The notes below the pieces were generated by a model. The model searched no databases. It had not been told where the DNA came from and saw nothing but the letters and a program-made list of their open reading frames with translations. Of a stretch of 64,000 bases of DNA, positions 1-7,768 are shown in pieces. Source of the DNA: Allobosea sp. 47.2.35 (GTDB lineage Bacteria; Pseudomonadota; Alphaproteobacteria; Rhizobiales; Beijerinckiaceae). Each line of letters starts with the position of its first letter. The stretch's first letter is position 1. The stretch is from the NCBI RefSeq assembly GCF_024655635.1, contig NZ_JANLGI010000011.1, positions 62,001-126,000 of the forward strand, read 5' to 3'. The translations under genes were made by a program, and so were the position numbers.

Positions 1-292
1 CGCCGACGCGCGCCGCGATCGCGCGGGCGCCGACGCCCATCAGCAGGCGGTTCTCGCTGCCCTCGGGCAGGCCGTCCTCAGGCGCGCCCTCCAGCACCAA
101 AGCCGCGACCTGCGCGGCGGCAATCCGGTCATGCAGCCAGTTGCGCCGGAAATTCGCGATGGATGGCAGATAGATCAGCACTTCTGCCAGCATGACGAAG
201 AGCACGGTGACGAGCAGCAGCTTAGCCGAGAGGCCGAGGCGCGTGAGGCCGCGCGGCTGGCTGACCGACAAGGCTGACTTGGGTGCATGCAT
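1..292 (-). CDS. Sensor histidine kinase, N-terminal fragment
   Basis: Only the first 97 or so codons lie in the window; the gene runs off the left edge on the minus strand. The reading starts MHAPKSALSV and holds one strong transmembrane segment at about residues 21-42 (rich in Leu and Val), followed by a segment with the words PSIANFRRNW and AAAQVAALVLE. I recognise this as the usual start of a family of alphaproteobacterial HAMP-type sensor histidine kinases, where an N-terminal helix anchors a periplasmic sensor region. No kinase motif is visible because the 3' part is missing. The start lies 11 bases after the stop of the FAD oxidoreductase gene, so the two are probably one operon. The kinase call is from memory of the family and is moderate. 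Confidence 0.55.
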   Translation of the reverse strand, partial: MHAPKSALSVSQPRGLTRLGLSAKLLLVTVLFVMLAEVLIYLPSIANFRRNWLHDRIAAAQVAALVLEGAPEDGLPEGSENRLLMGVGARAIAARVG

Positions 293-303
293 CGCCGGTG
301 ATC

Positions 304-1749
304 TTAGCCGAAACGACGCAGAAAGCCGATGAGGCGGCGCAAACCGGGCTTTGTCGTCAAAGCCGCATGGAAGGAGAGGGCGGCGCGGCGTGACGCATCC
401 GAACGGGCACCGGCTGGCAGCGGCATGCTGGCGAGGTCGCCAACGCCGAGCCCGGCGCGCATCGCGATGCACCAGGGCGCGATCAGTTCGCCAGCAGCCT
501 CTCCGACGATGGTGACGCCGAGGATGCGGCCCTTGCGATCGACGATCGCCTTGACGAATCCCTCGGTCTCGCCCGCAGCCTGGGCTGCGGCATTCTCGGA
601 GAACGGCCAGCGCAGCACCCGGATCGTTCCAGCTGCTTTCCGAGCCTCAGTCTCCGACTGCCCGATCGAGGCGACCTGCGGCCGGCTCCAGACGACACGC
701 GGCTCGCTGGCCGGGTGGATCTTCACCGGCTGGCGGAACAGGATGCTGCGCAGCACGAGCCCGACATGGTCGTCGCCGGCGCGGTCGGCGAGGGTGGCTG
801 CCGCTCCGCCGGCACAGGCTCCCAGCGCATGGACACGGCGATTGCTCGTCCGCAGGCTGCGATCGACAATGATACCGGAAGCATCGTGGCGGATACCGCC
901 GAGGTCGAGATCAAGTGCGTCGATCGCAGGCCGGCGCGGCCCGCAGAGGATGAGATGCGAGCCCTCTATCGTGGTTTCGCCGGAAGGCGAGGCCAGGATC
1001 AGGCGAAGGCCGGAGCGCGTGCGCTCCGCCCGCAGCGGCTCTCCGTTTTCATGCAGCGTCAGCCCCTCGCGCAGCAGACGGCGGCGTAGGATCGTCGCGG
1101 CTTCGTCGTCATGGCCCGCCAGCAGGCCCTCGGGCGCGACCAGCGTTGCGGCGCAGCCCAGCCGGCGCAGGGCCTGGGCCAGCGCAGCGCCCGCGTTGCC
1201 CAGCACGATCGGCCGTTCCGGCAGCCGGGTCAGTCCGGCAAGATCGGCCTCCCGCAGGACAGAAACCGTGTCGAGCCCCGGTATCGCAGGCGGGACGGCG
1301 CGTGCGCCGGTGGCGATGACGAAGCGGCGCGCCTTGATCGGCTGTCCCTCGACGGTGACCGTGCTGCGGCTGGTGAAACGAGCCTCGCCCCGGATGACGC
1401 TGATGCCGAGCGTGGCCAGTCGTTCGGCCGCGTGATTGGCCTGGTCGGCTGCCAGTGCCCGCTGGATATGATCGTGGATCTGGGCCGGATTCGGCTGCGG
1501 TTCGATTGCCGCGAAACCAAGCCGTCCGGCATCGCACAGCGCCTGCGCACGGCCTCCGACCTCGATCAATGCTCGGATAGCGAGCGGCCCCTGGTCGCCA
1601 CCGGTGGCGTCGCGCTCGATCAGCACCACGGGAACGCCGAAGGCCGCCGCGGCGATCGCCAGCGCGACGCCGTTCTGGCCCGCGCCGATGACGCAGATAT
1701 CGGGTGTCAACGCGGCTGGTTTCGCCGCCTTGGCCGTGCCGTCGCTCAC
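304..1749 (-). CDS. FAD-dependent pyridine nucleotide oxidoreductase without the usual redox disulfide
   Basis: The 481-residue protein has the fold plan of the lipoamide dehydrogenase/mercuric reductase family. An FAD-binding dinucleotide fold sits near residues 17-50 (GAGQNG, then an acidic end at IERD). A second nucleotide fold is near residues 180-210 (VLGNAGAALAQ), and a C-terminal dimerisation-like domain contains RVVWSRPQVASIGQSE. The family normally carries a CxxxxC active-site pair just after the first beta-alpha-beta unit. Here that place reads TGGDQGPLAIRAL and has no cysteine, so a dithiol reaction is unlikely and another electron acceptor is implied. The start is GTG with GGGAT six bases upstream. 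It precedes the sensor kinase by 11 bases on the same strand, which suggests a redox-linked job, but the substrate is unknown. Confidence 0.75.
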   Translation of the reverse strand: MSDGTAKAAKPAALTPDICVIGAGQNGVALAIAAAAFGVPVVLIERDATGGDQGPLAIRALIEVGGRAQALCDAGRLGFAAIEPQPNPAQIHDHIQRALAADQANHAAERLATLGISVIRGEARFTSRSTVTVEGQPIKARRFVIATGARAVPPAIPGLDTVSVLREADLAGLTRLPERPIVLGNAGAALAQALRRLGCAATLVAPEGLLAGHDDEAATILRRRLLREGLTLHENGEPLRAERTRSGLRLILASPSGETTIEGSHLILCGPRRPAIDALDLDLGGIRHDASGIIVDRSLRTSNRRVHALGACAGGAAATLADRAGDDHVGLVLRSILFRQPVKIHPASEPRVVWSRPQVASIGQSETEARKAAGTIRVLRWPFSENAAAQAAGETEGFVKAIVDRKGRILGVTIVGEAAGELIAPWCIAMRAGLGVGDLASMPLPAGARSDASRRAALSFHAALTTKPGLRRLIGFLRRFG

Positions 1750-1856
1750 CGGATATCCCGTTTCGCTGTCGTCCCTGATCGCTGATGCGTTGCCGGGCCG
1801 GCGGAATCAAGGCCGTTGCGCGACTGTTGCGGAATTAAAAGGGAAGGTTGGTCGGT

Positions 1857-4193
1857 TCAGGCGACGCTGCGATTGCCGCTGCCGTTGCGGCCCTTGATGC
1901 TGGCCAGCGCTTCCGGGCGGCCGAACAGGAAGCCCTGGGCGCGATGGGCACCCAGCAGCTGGACGGCGATGCGCTGCTGCTCGGTCTCGATGCCCTCGAC
2001 CACGACATTCATCTGGAGCCGGCGCGCCAGCTGGCAGACGGCCTCGATGACGGCCTTGGAGGCCTCGTTGGTATGGACCTCGCGGGCGAAGCTCTGGTCG
2101 ATCTTCACCTGCGCGAATGGATAGGTCGAGAGATAGGCGAGCGAGGAATAGCCGGTTCCGAAATCGTCGAGCGCGAAGGTCACGCCCAGCGCCCGCAATT
2201 CGTCGAGCACCGAAAGGGCCAGCTTGTCGTCCTCGATCAGCAGCGATTCCGTGACTTCGAGCATCAGCCGCCGCGATTCGAGCTGCGAGGCAAGCAGGGC
2301 CTCCTTGACCGTCTCGACGATCCGGCGCGGCTCGCGGAACTGCAGCGGCGAGACGTTGACGGAGACGCCGATGCCCGGCTCCCAGCTTGCCGCGTCGCGG
2401 CAGGCCTGGCGGATCGCCCAGTCGCCCATGCCGGCGATCAGGCCGGATTGTTCGGCGATCGGGATGAACACGCTCGGCGGCACCATGCCACGGGTGGGGT
2501 GGCGCCAGCGCATCAGCGCCTCGCGCGAGACGACCTTCTGGGTCTTCAGGTCGATGATCGGCTGGTAGTAGAGTTCGAGCGAGCCGTCGACGCAGGCTTT
2601 GCGCAGATCGACCTCGATTTCGTGCCGCTCCATCATCTCCTCGGCCATGGCCGGGTTGAAGAACATCAGCATGTTCCGGCCGGCGGACTTTGCCTTGTAG
2701 AGCGCGGTGTCGGCATGGCGCAGCAGGTCGGCCGGATTGGCGCCGTCGAGCGGCGCCATCGCGATGCCGATGCTCGCGGTCACGTAGACGGTCTTGCCGT
2801 CGACATCGAAGGCCTTCGACATCACGTCGATCATGCGCTGGGCGATGGCGGTGACGACGAGATGGTCGGCGGAGGGCAGGATCAGCAGGAATTCGTCGCC
2901 GCCGAAACGGGCGAGCATGTCGTTGCTGCGGATCGCGCCGCGCAGGCGGCTCGCGGTCTCCATCAGCACATGGTCGCCGATATCGTGGCCCAGGCTGTCA
3001 TTGACCTGCTTGAAGCCGTCGAGATCGAGATAGAGCAGCGCGAAGCCATCGCCCGTGCGCTCGAGCTTGGCGAAGGTCTCGTTGATTTGCGTGGTGTATT
3101 CGAAGCGGTTCGCGAGCCCGGTCAATTCGTCGAAGCGCGCCATCTGCTCGATGCGCGCCTCCGTCGCCTTGCGCTCGGTGGCATCCTCCGTGAGCATCAG
3201 GATGCCGCCTTCGGCCGCGGGCGCGAGCGTGACGACCAGCACGAGCCCACCCCGCGTCACCACTTCGCGGCTGGTGGCCTGCTGGGTCGTCTGCACCTCG
3301 GTCAATGCCGTGCGGATGTCGCGCAACTGCTCCTGGCTGATCACCTGCCGCTCGACCAGGAAGCGTGCGATCGCCGTCAGGGGCGTGCCGGGCAGGGCGA
3401 GCGTCTCCGGCAGACCGTAGAGCGTGCTGTGAGGCGCGTTGCTGACCGCGAGCTTGAGGCTGCGGTCGAACATCGCCAGCCCGTCGATCATGGTGTTGAG
3501 CGCGGCGTCGAGCGTCAGGTTCTGCGAATGCAGGGCTGAAGCCAGCGCCTTGGACTGCTTGTTGGCATCGCTGAGCGCGAGCAGGTTTCGGTGCAGCGAA
3601 TTGGTGATCGCGATATTGGCGGCCACGTAGAGGAAGGCGAAATAGCCGATATAGCGATAATACGGGTTATGCGCGCCGATCAGCCCGATCGCCATCGGGA
3701 TGCAGAAGGTCAGGAGCTGCACCGCGACGAATTTCGGCCGGCCGGCATTGCGCGCGACATAGCCCGAGGCCAGCGCGATGGTCGAGGCGACCGAAGTGAT
3801 GTGGGCAGCGGGGTCGTCGGTCTGGACCAGCGCGACATAGCAGCTGTAGCCGAGGGCAGCGCTGAACGCCGTGGCGCCGAGGAAATAGTCGCGGTCCCAG
3901 CGGCGGGTCTGCGCATAGCTGTCATTGGCGTGGTTGCGCCGCCGATAGGCGATCACCGTGACGATGCGCAGGATGACGATGAGCGTCACCAGGATGGTGA
4001 GGCTCATGAAGATATCCATGCCGGTGGAGATCCAGCACAGGAACGGCGTCAGGATGCCGGCGATGCCACCGGGAATGATCGAGGCCGGCGACGAGAACAG
4101 CGAACTGACCAGCAGTGTATAGCCGGTCAGGTCGATGTTCTCGCCCTGCTCGCGCCCACCAGCTGTCATCAGTCGCTTGAGCGCGCCTGCCAT
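1857..4193 (-). CDS. Membrane PAS-GGDEF-EAL cyclic-di-GMP enzyme
   Basis: This 778-residue protein would make and/or degrade cyclic di-GMP. Residues about 25-200 hold five or six hydrophobic helices. Residues about 225-340 look like a diverged PAS domain (IDGLAMFDRSLKLAV). The diguanylate cyclase domain has an intact GGDEF at 431-435 and an inhibitory RxxD at 422-425, five residues upstream. The phosphodiesterase domain has EAL at 558-560, DDFGTGYSSL at 676-685 and EGIE at 733-736, so both domains look catalytically complete. The ATG has AGGAG three bases upstream. It lies 166 bases downstream of an RpfF-like gene on the same strand; in Burkholderia the BDSF synthase RpfF is likewise next to the PAS-GGDEF-EAL receptor RpfR. 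That parallel makes a fatty-acid-signal or membrane-state sensor attractive, but the ligand is inference. Confidence 0.93.
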   Translation of the reverse strand: MAGALKRLMTAGGREQGENIDLTGYTLLVSSLFSSPASIIPGGIAGILTPFLCWISTGMDIFMSLTILVTLIVILRIVTVIAYRRRNHANDSYAQTRRWDRDYFLGATAFSAALGYSCYVALVQTDDPAAHITSVASTIALASGYVARNAGRPKFVAVQLLTFCIPMAIGLIGAHNPYYRYIGYFAFLYVAANIAITNSLHRNLLALSDANKQSKALASALHSQNLTLDAALNTMIDGLAMFDRSLKLAVSNAPHSTLYGLPETLALPGTPLTAIARFLVERQVISQEQLRDIRTALTEVQTTQQATSREVVTRGGLVLVVTLAPAAEGGILMLTEDATERKATEARIEQMARFDELTGLANRFEYTTQINETFAKLERTGDGFALLYLDLDGFKQVNDSLGHDIGDHVLMETASRLRGAIRSNDMLARFGGDEFLLILPSADHLVVTAIAQRMIDVMSKAFDVDGKTVYVTASIGIAMAPLDGANPADLLRHADTALYKAKSAGRNMLMFFNPAMAEEMMERHEIEVDLRKACVDGSLELYYQPIIDLKTQKVVSREALMRWRHPTRGMVPPSVFIPIAEQSGLIAGMGDWAIRQACRDAASWEPGIGVSVNVSPLQFREPRRIVETVKEALLASQLESRRLMLEVTESLLIEDDKLALSVLDELRALGVTFALDDFGTGYSSLAYLSTYPFAQVKIDQSFAREVHTNEASKAVIEAVCQLARRLQMNVVVEGIETEQQRIAVQLLGAHRAQGFLFGRPEALASIKGRNGSGNRSVA

Positions 4194-4298
4194 CTACTCC
4201 TGCCTTTGCCGCCCCGCGCGGTGCGATGTGCGGATTCCGCACGTCGCGCATCATGCGAGGTTTGTACGAGAGCAGAGGTAAATGCTTCGTGTGGTTTT

Positions 4299-4319
4299 CC
4301 GGGGGCTGATCTCCCCCGG
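4299..4319. repeat. GC-rich inverted repeat between rpfF-like gene and GGDEF-EAL gene
   Basis: The arms CCGGGGG and CCCCCGG form a perfect 7-bp stem around a 7-base loop. Read on the minus strand it sits 41 bases after the stop of the RpfF-like gene. It is followed by AAAACC rather than a T run, so it is not a textbook terminator. It could reduce read-through or protect the upstream message. Confidence 0.45.
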
Positions 4320-4359
4320 AGACTTGCAAGGACCCTTTCGGTCGGATTTTTCGCTGTGC

Positions 4360-5301
4360 TCAGACCGGCGCGAGGTGGCGCTGGTAGACGCGGGCCAGCA
4401 TCCGGTCCTGCGTCTGGGCGATGCGCTGCAGCTTCGAGATCGCGCTCGGGCTGAGGCGCAGCATGCAGTCCGTCCAGATCTGGCCGAGATGGCCGAGCTC
4501 TTCGCGCAGGTCGCCGGAGCGGCGGTTGAAGGCCGAGAACAGCGCGGTCTTCGCGGCATGGATGGGCAGCGAGTCGGCGCAGTACTTGCGGATCCAGTCT
4601 TCGCCCGTGCCGGTCGGGACAACAGCCTCGAGGCCGCCGGCTGCCATGAATTCCTGCGCGCTCATCTCCTCGCCGGAAAGCAGCATCTGCTCGGCCGCGC
4701 GCTGCCCCATGCGCCGTGACAGGATTGCCACCGCCGTGATCGGGAAATGGTTGAACTTGATCTCGGGGTAGACGAACGAGGCCTGTTCCTCCGCGATCAT
4801 CACGTTGCATGAGCGCGGCGCGTCGATGCCGCCGCCGATCGCCTTGGCGTGGATCGTCGAGAGCGTGACCACGAGGCCGTTGAGGCCGCCGGAATTCCAG
4901 ATCGCGCCTTCCGCCGAGAGCCGGGCATATTCCGCCAGCGAGGCGCGGTCGTTCTTGGCGAGGCAATCCAGGTAGAAATCGAGATCGCCGCCAAGCGTGA
5001 AGAACGGCCCTGCGCCGCGGAAGGCGAGGAAGCGCACGGGAGCGCGGTGATACTGGTCCGGAGCCCCCCACAGCGCGACGATCGCGCTCTGAATCTTCAC
5101 CAGGCTGTCGAGCAGCTGCAGCGTGAAGACGGGCTTCAGCTCCGGCCGGATCGTGACCCAGAGCGTCTTGATCTCCGGCTCATAGGCGATCTCCACCTCC
5201 GGTAGGAACCCCGCCTTGTAGCGGATCGCATCAATGACTTCGCAGCTCTCCAGCAGGGTCGGCGCGAGGTTTCCTGTTCCCAACTTCAAGGACTGCAACA
5301 T
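4360..5301 (-). CDS. RpfF-like crotonase-family protein, candidate DSF-type signal synthase
   Basis: The 313-residue protein belongs to the enoyl-CoA hydratase/isomerase superfamily and resembles the RpfF branch, which turns 3-hydroxyacyl-ACP into cis-2-unsaturated fatty-acid signals. RpfF-like words in the right order are FTLGGDLDFYLDCL (oxyanion loop, 101-114), AIGGGID (154-160), FVYPEIKFNHFP (176-187) and a C-terminal IWTDCMLRL helix (275-283). RpfF of Xanthomonas uses two glutamates 20 residues apart; here the second is Glu180, while the first position is Asp160. The length fits the family, which is about 290 plus an N-terminal extension. AAGGAG lies 16 bases before the ATG; a TTG at 5316 is an alternative start but is only one base from that box. 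The neighbour downstream is a cyclic-di-GMP enzyme. It could instead be an ordinary crotonase, so product identity is inference. Confidence 0.7.
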   Translation of the reverse strand: MLQSLKLGTGNLAPTLLESCEVIDAIRYKAGFLPEVEIAYEPEIKTLWVTIRPELKPVFTLQLLDSLVKIQSAIVALWGAPDQYHRAPVRFLAFRGAGPFFTLGGDLDFYLDCLAKNDRASLAEYARLSAEGAIWNSGGLNGLVVTLSTIHAKAIGGGIDAPRSCNVMIAEEQASFVYPEIKFNHFPITAVAILSRRMGQRAAEQMLLSGEEMSAQEFMAAGGLEAVVPTGTGEDWIRKYCADSLPIHAAKTALFSAFNRRSGDLREELGHLGQIWTDCMLRLSPSAISKLQRIAQTQDRMLARVYQRHLAPV

Positions 5302-5327
5302 GACGCTACCCCACAAACTCCTTGATG

Positions 5328-5373
5328 CCGGCAGCGTAAACGTTCTTAACGAAGTGTAAACGAAATCTGCCGG
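5328..5373. promoter_or_regulatory. Probable control region of the RpfF-like gene
   Basis: The arms CCGGCAG (5328-5334) and CTGCCGG (5367-5373) form a perfect 7-bp dyad that encloses an AT-rich stretch. Inside it the heptamer GTAAACG occurs twice, at 5336-5342 and 5356-5362, exactly 20 bp apart (two helical turns). This is the first sequence upstream of the gene start at 5301, so it is a reasonable operator or promoter zone. No regulator can be named. Confidence 0.4.
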
Positions 5374-5725
5374 AAATGGTTAATAGCATTAAGGATTTTT
5401 ACTTTACCAAGCGTCAGGTGGAGCCTTTGGTGCCGCCACGAACCGAGACAGAGCAAGGGCCGCGCCGCCGTCGCTGGAACGAAAATTTCGTGAAGGGCCG
5501 GGAACGCGAAGCAAATGGATCGCCTGGCCGGCCGCTGGGGAATGATTGTGACCGGTACGAAAAGCGGAGGTCGAAATTGGCCGCGTCCGGCACGATGCTG
5601 GCCCGCTATGGGGCAGGTGGCGTCAGCTGGCGCCGGCGCTTGTCCGGGGGCGTCTCAGGGTCTAACGATACCGCCGCGAATTCGCCGCGTTCCCGCGTTC
5701 AAACACCCAAAACCGAGCTGATGCC
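5374..5725. other. Intergenic region of about 350 bases with no convincing gene
   Basis: This stretch separates the RpfF-like gene (minus) from the murA operon (plus). The first 35 bases are AT-rich (TTAATAGCATTAAGG) and are probably promoter DNA. A 13-bp palindrome, ACGAAA-A-TTTCGT, is at 5479-5491. Plus-strand open frames here are Arg/Pro/Gly-rich with no ribosome-binding site and no family resemblance, so I do not call them genes. The promoter of the small gene-murA operon should lie in its right half. Confidence 0.5.
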
Positions 5726-5887
5726 GTGACCCGCCAGACAGCCGAAGACGAGAAGCAGGCGCGCCTTGCCGCCGCGCTCCGCGAGAACCTGAAGCGCCGC
5801 AAGGCCCAGGCTCGCGCTCGCCGTTCGGACGAGGCGCAAGCGCGTGAGCCGGAGCCGCCCTCTCAGGCCGATACTTCCCGGACCTGA
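5726..5887 (+). CDS. Small basic conserved protein upstream of murA
   Basis: A GTG-started frame encodes 53 residues with a strongly basic helix ([16 protein letters not shown] at residues 13-28) and a Glu/Pro-rich tail. I recognise the core as a small protein often found directly upstream of murA in Rhizobiales genomes, and that position is kept here: the stop is 61 bases before the murA ATG. It has no signal peptide and no catalytic motif. The charged amphipathic helix would suit nucleic-acid or ribosome binding, but that is a guess. The gene is short enough that automated calling may miss it. Confidence 0.65.
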   Translation: MTRQTAEDEKQARLAAALRENLKRRKAQARARRSDEAQAREPEPPSQADTSRT

Positions 5888-5948
5888 ATTTCCTTATTCT
5901 CCCATGCGCCGCGGGCCTTGTGCCCGGCCGGCCGAGCAGGACCCGACG

Positions 5949-7238
5949 ATGGACAAGATCCGCATCACCGGCGGCCAGCGCCTCAATGGCGCGATTCCGA
6001 TTTCCGGCGCGAAGAACGCCGCCTTGCCGCTGATGATCGCGAGCCTGCTGACCGACGAGACGCTGACGCTGACCAATGTGCCGCGGCTCTCGGACGTGAC
6101 CGCGCTCTCGCGCATCCTGTCGAACCAGGGCGTCGATCGCACCGTTGCCGGCAAGCGCATCGGCCAGTCGGCCGAGACCGGCCAGACCATCGCGCTGACC
6201 GCGCGCCAGATCGTCGATACCTGCGCGCCCTACGAGCTGGTCTCGACCATGCGCGCGAGCTTCTGGGTGATCGCGCCGATCCTGGCCCGCATGGGCGAGG
6301 CCAAGGTTTCGCTGCCGGGCGGCTGCGCCATCGGCACGCGCCCGGTCGATCTGCTTCTGATGGCTCTGGAAAAACTCGGCGCCGAGATCGTGATCGAGAA
6401 CGGCTACGCTTTGGCGCGCGCACCCAAGGGCCTCAAGGGGGCGGAGATCGTCTTCCCGAAGGTGACGGTCGGCGGCACCCATACCGCGCTGATGGCGGCC
6501 GTGCTCGCCCAGGGCACGACCGTGATCGAGAACGCTGCTTGCGAGCCTGAGGTCACCGACCTTGCCGCCTGCCTCGTCAAGATGGGCGCCAAGATCGAGG
6601 GCGCGGGCACACCGCGGATCGTGGTCACGGGTGTCGCGCGCCTTGGCGGTGCGCATCACGCCGTGCTGCCGGACCGTATCGAGGCCGGTACCTATGCAAT
6701 GGCCGTCGCGATGACCGGCGGCGACGTGATCCTGGAAGGCGCGCGGCCCGAATTGCTGCAATCGGCGCTCGACGTGCTCACCAAGGCCGGCGTCGAGATC
6801 GATCCGACCAATGAGGGTATCCGCGTGCGCCGCAACGGGCATGGGCTGACGGCGGTCGATGTCGACACCGATCCCTTCCCGGGCTTCCCGACCGATCTCC
6901 AGGCGCAGTTCATGGCGCTGATGACCCGGGCGAAGGGCACCTCGCGCATCCGCGAGACCATCTTCGAGAACCGCTTCATGCATGTGCAGGAGCTCGCCCG
7001 GCTCGGCGCGAAGATCCGGCTCGACGGTGATGTCGCTCATGTCGAAGGCGTCGAGAAGCTGACCGGCGCGCCGGTGATGGCCACCGACCTTCGCGCCTCG
7101 GTCTCGCTGGTCATCGGCGGGCTCGCCGCCGAAGGCGATACCACGATCAACCGCGTCTACCACCTCGATCGCGGTTTCGAGGCACTGGAAGCCAAGCTCA
7201 GCCGCTGCGGCGCGCTGGTGGAACGCATCAGCGGTTGA
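5949..7238 (+). CDS. murA: UDP-N-acetylglucosamine 1-carboxyvinyltransferase MurA
   Basis: MurA moves the enolpyruvyl group of phosphoenolpyruvate onto UDP-GlcNAc, the first committed step of peptidoglycan synthesis in the cytoplasm. The 429-residue product has the family start MDKIRITGG, the conserved Lys22 in SGAKNAALP and the catalytic Cys126 in [12 protein letters not shown], which is the residue modified by fosfomycin in other MurA proteins. The open frame continues further upstream, but the ATG at 5949 gives the family length and N-terminus. It is the second gene of a plus-strand run with DUF2948, hisD and UPF0262, an arrangement typical of Rhizobiales. Confidence 0.98.
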   Translation: MDKIRITGGQRLNGAIPISGAKNAALPLMIASLLTDETLTLTNVPRLSDVTALSRILSNQGVDRTVAGKRIGQSAETGQTIALTARQIVDTCAPYELVSTMRASFWVIAPILARMGEAKVSLPGGCAIGTRPVDLLLMALEKLGAEIVIENGYALARAPKGLKGAEIVFPKVTVGGTHTALMAAVLAQGTTVIENAACEPEVTDLAACLVKMGAKIEGAGTPRIVVTGVARLGGAHHAVLPDRIEAGTYAMAVAMTGGDVILEGARPELLQSALDVLTKAGVEIDPTNEGIRVRRNGHGLTAVDVDTDPFPGFPTDLQAQFMALMTRAKGTSRIRETIFENRFMHVQELARLGAKIRLDGDVAHVEGVEKLTGAPVMATDLRASVSLVIGGLAAEGDTTINRVYHLDRGFEALEAKLSRCGALVERISG

Positions 7239-7283
7239 TTCTCGACTGTTGATTTTCTTGGGGCGGCTCGTCAGAACAAATTC

Positions 7284-7730
7284 ATGTCAGACGATGCCGC
7301 CGACCCTCTGAAGCTCATCGCACTCGATGCTGATGATCTCGCGATTGTCTCAGCCCATCTTCAGGATGCGGTGCTGAAGGCGGCCGACCTCATCTATCTG
7401 CCGCGCGAGCAGCGTTTCGCACTCGCGCTGCGCCGCTTCGATTGGGAAGGCGCCCAGCGTGGCCAGCGCCGTCGCCGCCTGACGGCGCTGCATTTCGACC
7501 GCGTCCAGTCCGTGCGCAGCGCCAAGCTCGACAAGAACGATCCCGACAAGGTCCTCAACCTGCTCGCCATCACCTTCGATCTGAGCGAGGACCCCGCCGG
7601 CGAGGTGACCCTGCATTTCTCGGAAGGAGCGGCGATCCGCCTCTCGGTCGAATGCATCGAGGCCCAGATGAAGGATCTCGGCCCGGTCTGGGAAGCCGTG
7701 GCGACGCCCGGTCATCCCAACGGCGCCTGA
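7284..7730 (+). CDS. DUF2948 family protein
   Basis: The 148-residue soluble protein matches my memory of the DUF2948 family, which sits between murA and hisD in many alphaproteobacteria. It starts MSDDAADPLKLIALDADDLA, contains a basic RRRLTALHFDRV segment at about residues 62-73 and ends in a beta-rich part with GEVTLHFSEGAAIRLSVECIEA. It has no signal peptide, no membrane segment and no recognisable catalytic motif, and the function is unknown. The start lies 45 bases after the murA stop and the stop 38 bases before hisD, so it is very likely in the same transcript. Confidence 0.85.
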   Translation: MSDDAADPLKLIALDADDLAIVSAHLQDAVLKAADLIYLPREQRFALALRRFDWEGAQRGQRRRRLTALHFDRVQSVRSAKLDKNDPDKVLNLLAITFDLSEDPAGEVTLHFSEGAAIRLSVECIEAQMKDLGPVWEAVATPGHPNGA

Positions 7731-7768
7731 GCCTCCAGCCCTTTCTCGACGATATCCAAGGACCAGCG

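Noticed and set aside
1848..3539. 563-codon plus-strand open frame opposite the GGDEF-EAL gene
   Set aside because: It is a shadow of the minus-strand gene. It is rich in Asp, Arg and His from reading GC-rich codons backwards and has no domain resemblance.
4299..4319. Intrinsic terminator after the RpfF-like gene
   Set aside because: The stem is good, but no T run follows on the minus strand, so I list it as an inverted repeat only.
5376..5729. 117-codon plus-strand open frame in the gap before murA
   Set aside because: Its composition is low-complexity Arg/Gly/Ser, it has no ribosome-binding site, and it would overlap the better small gene at 5726.
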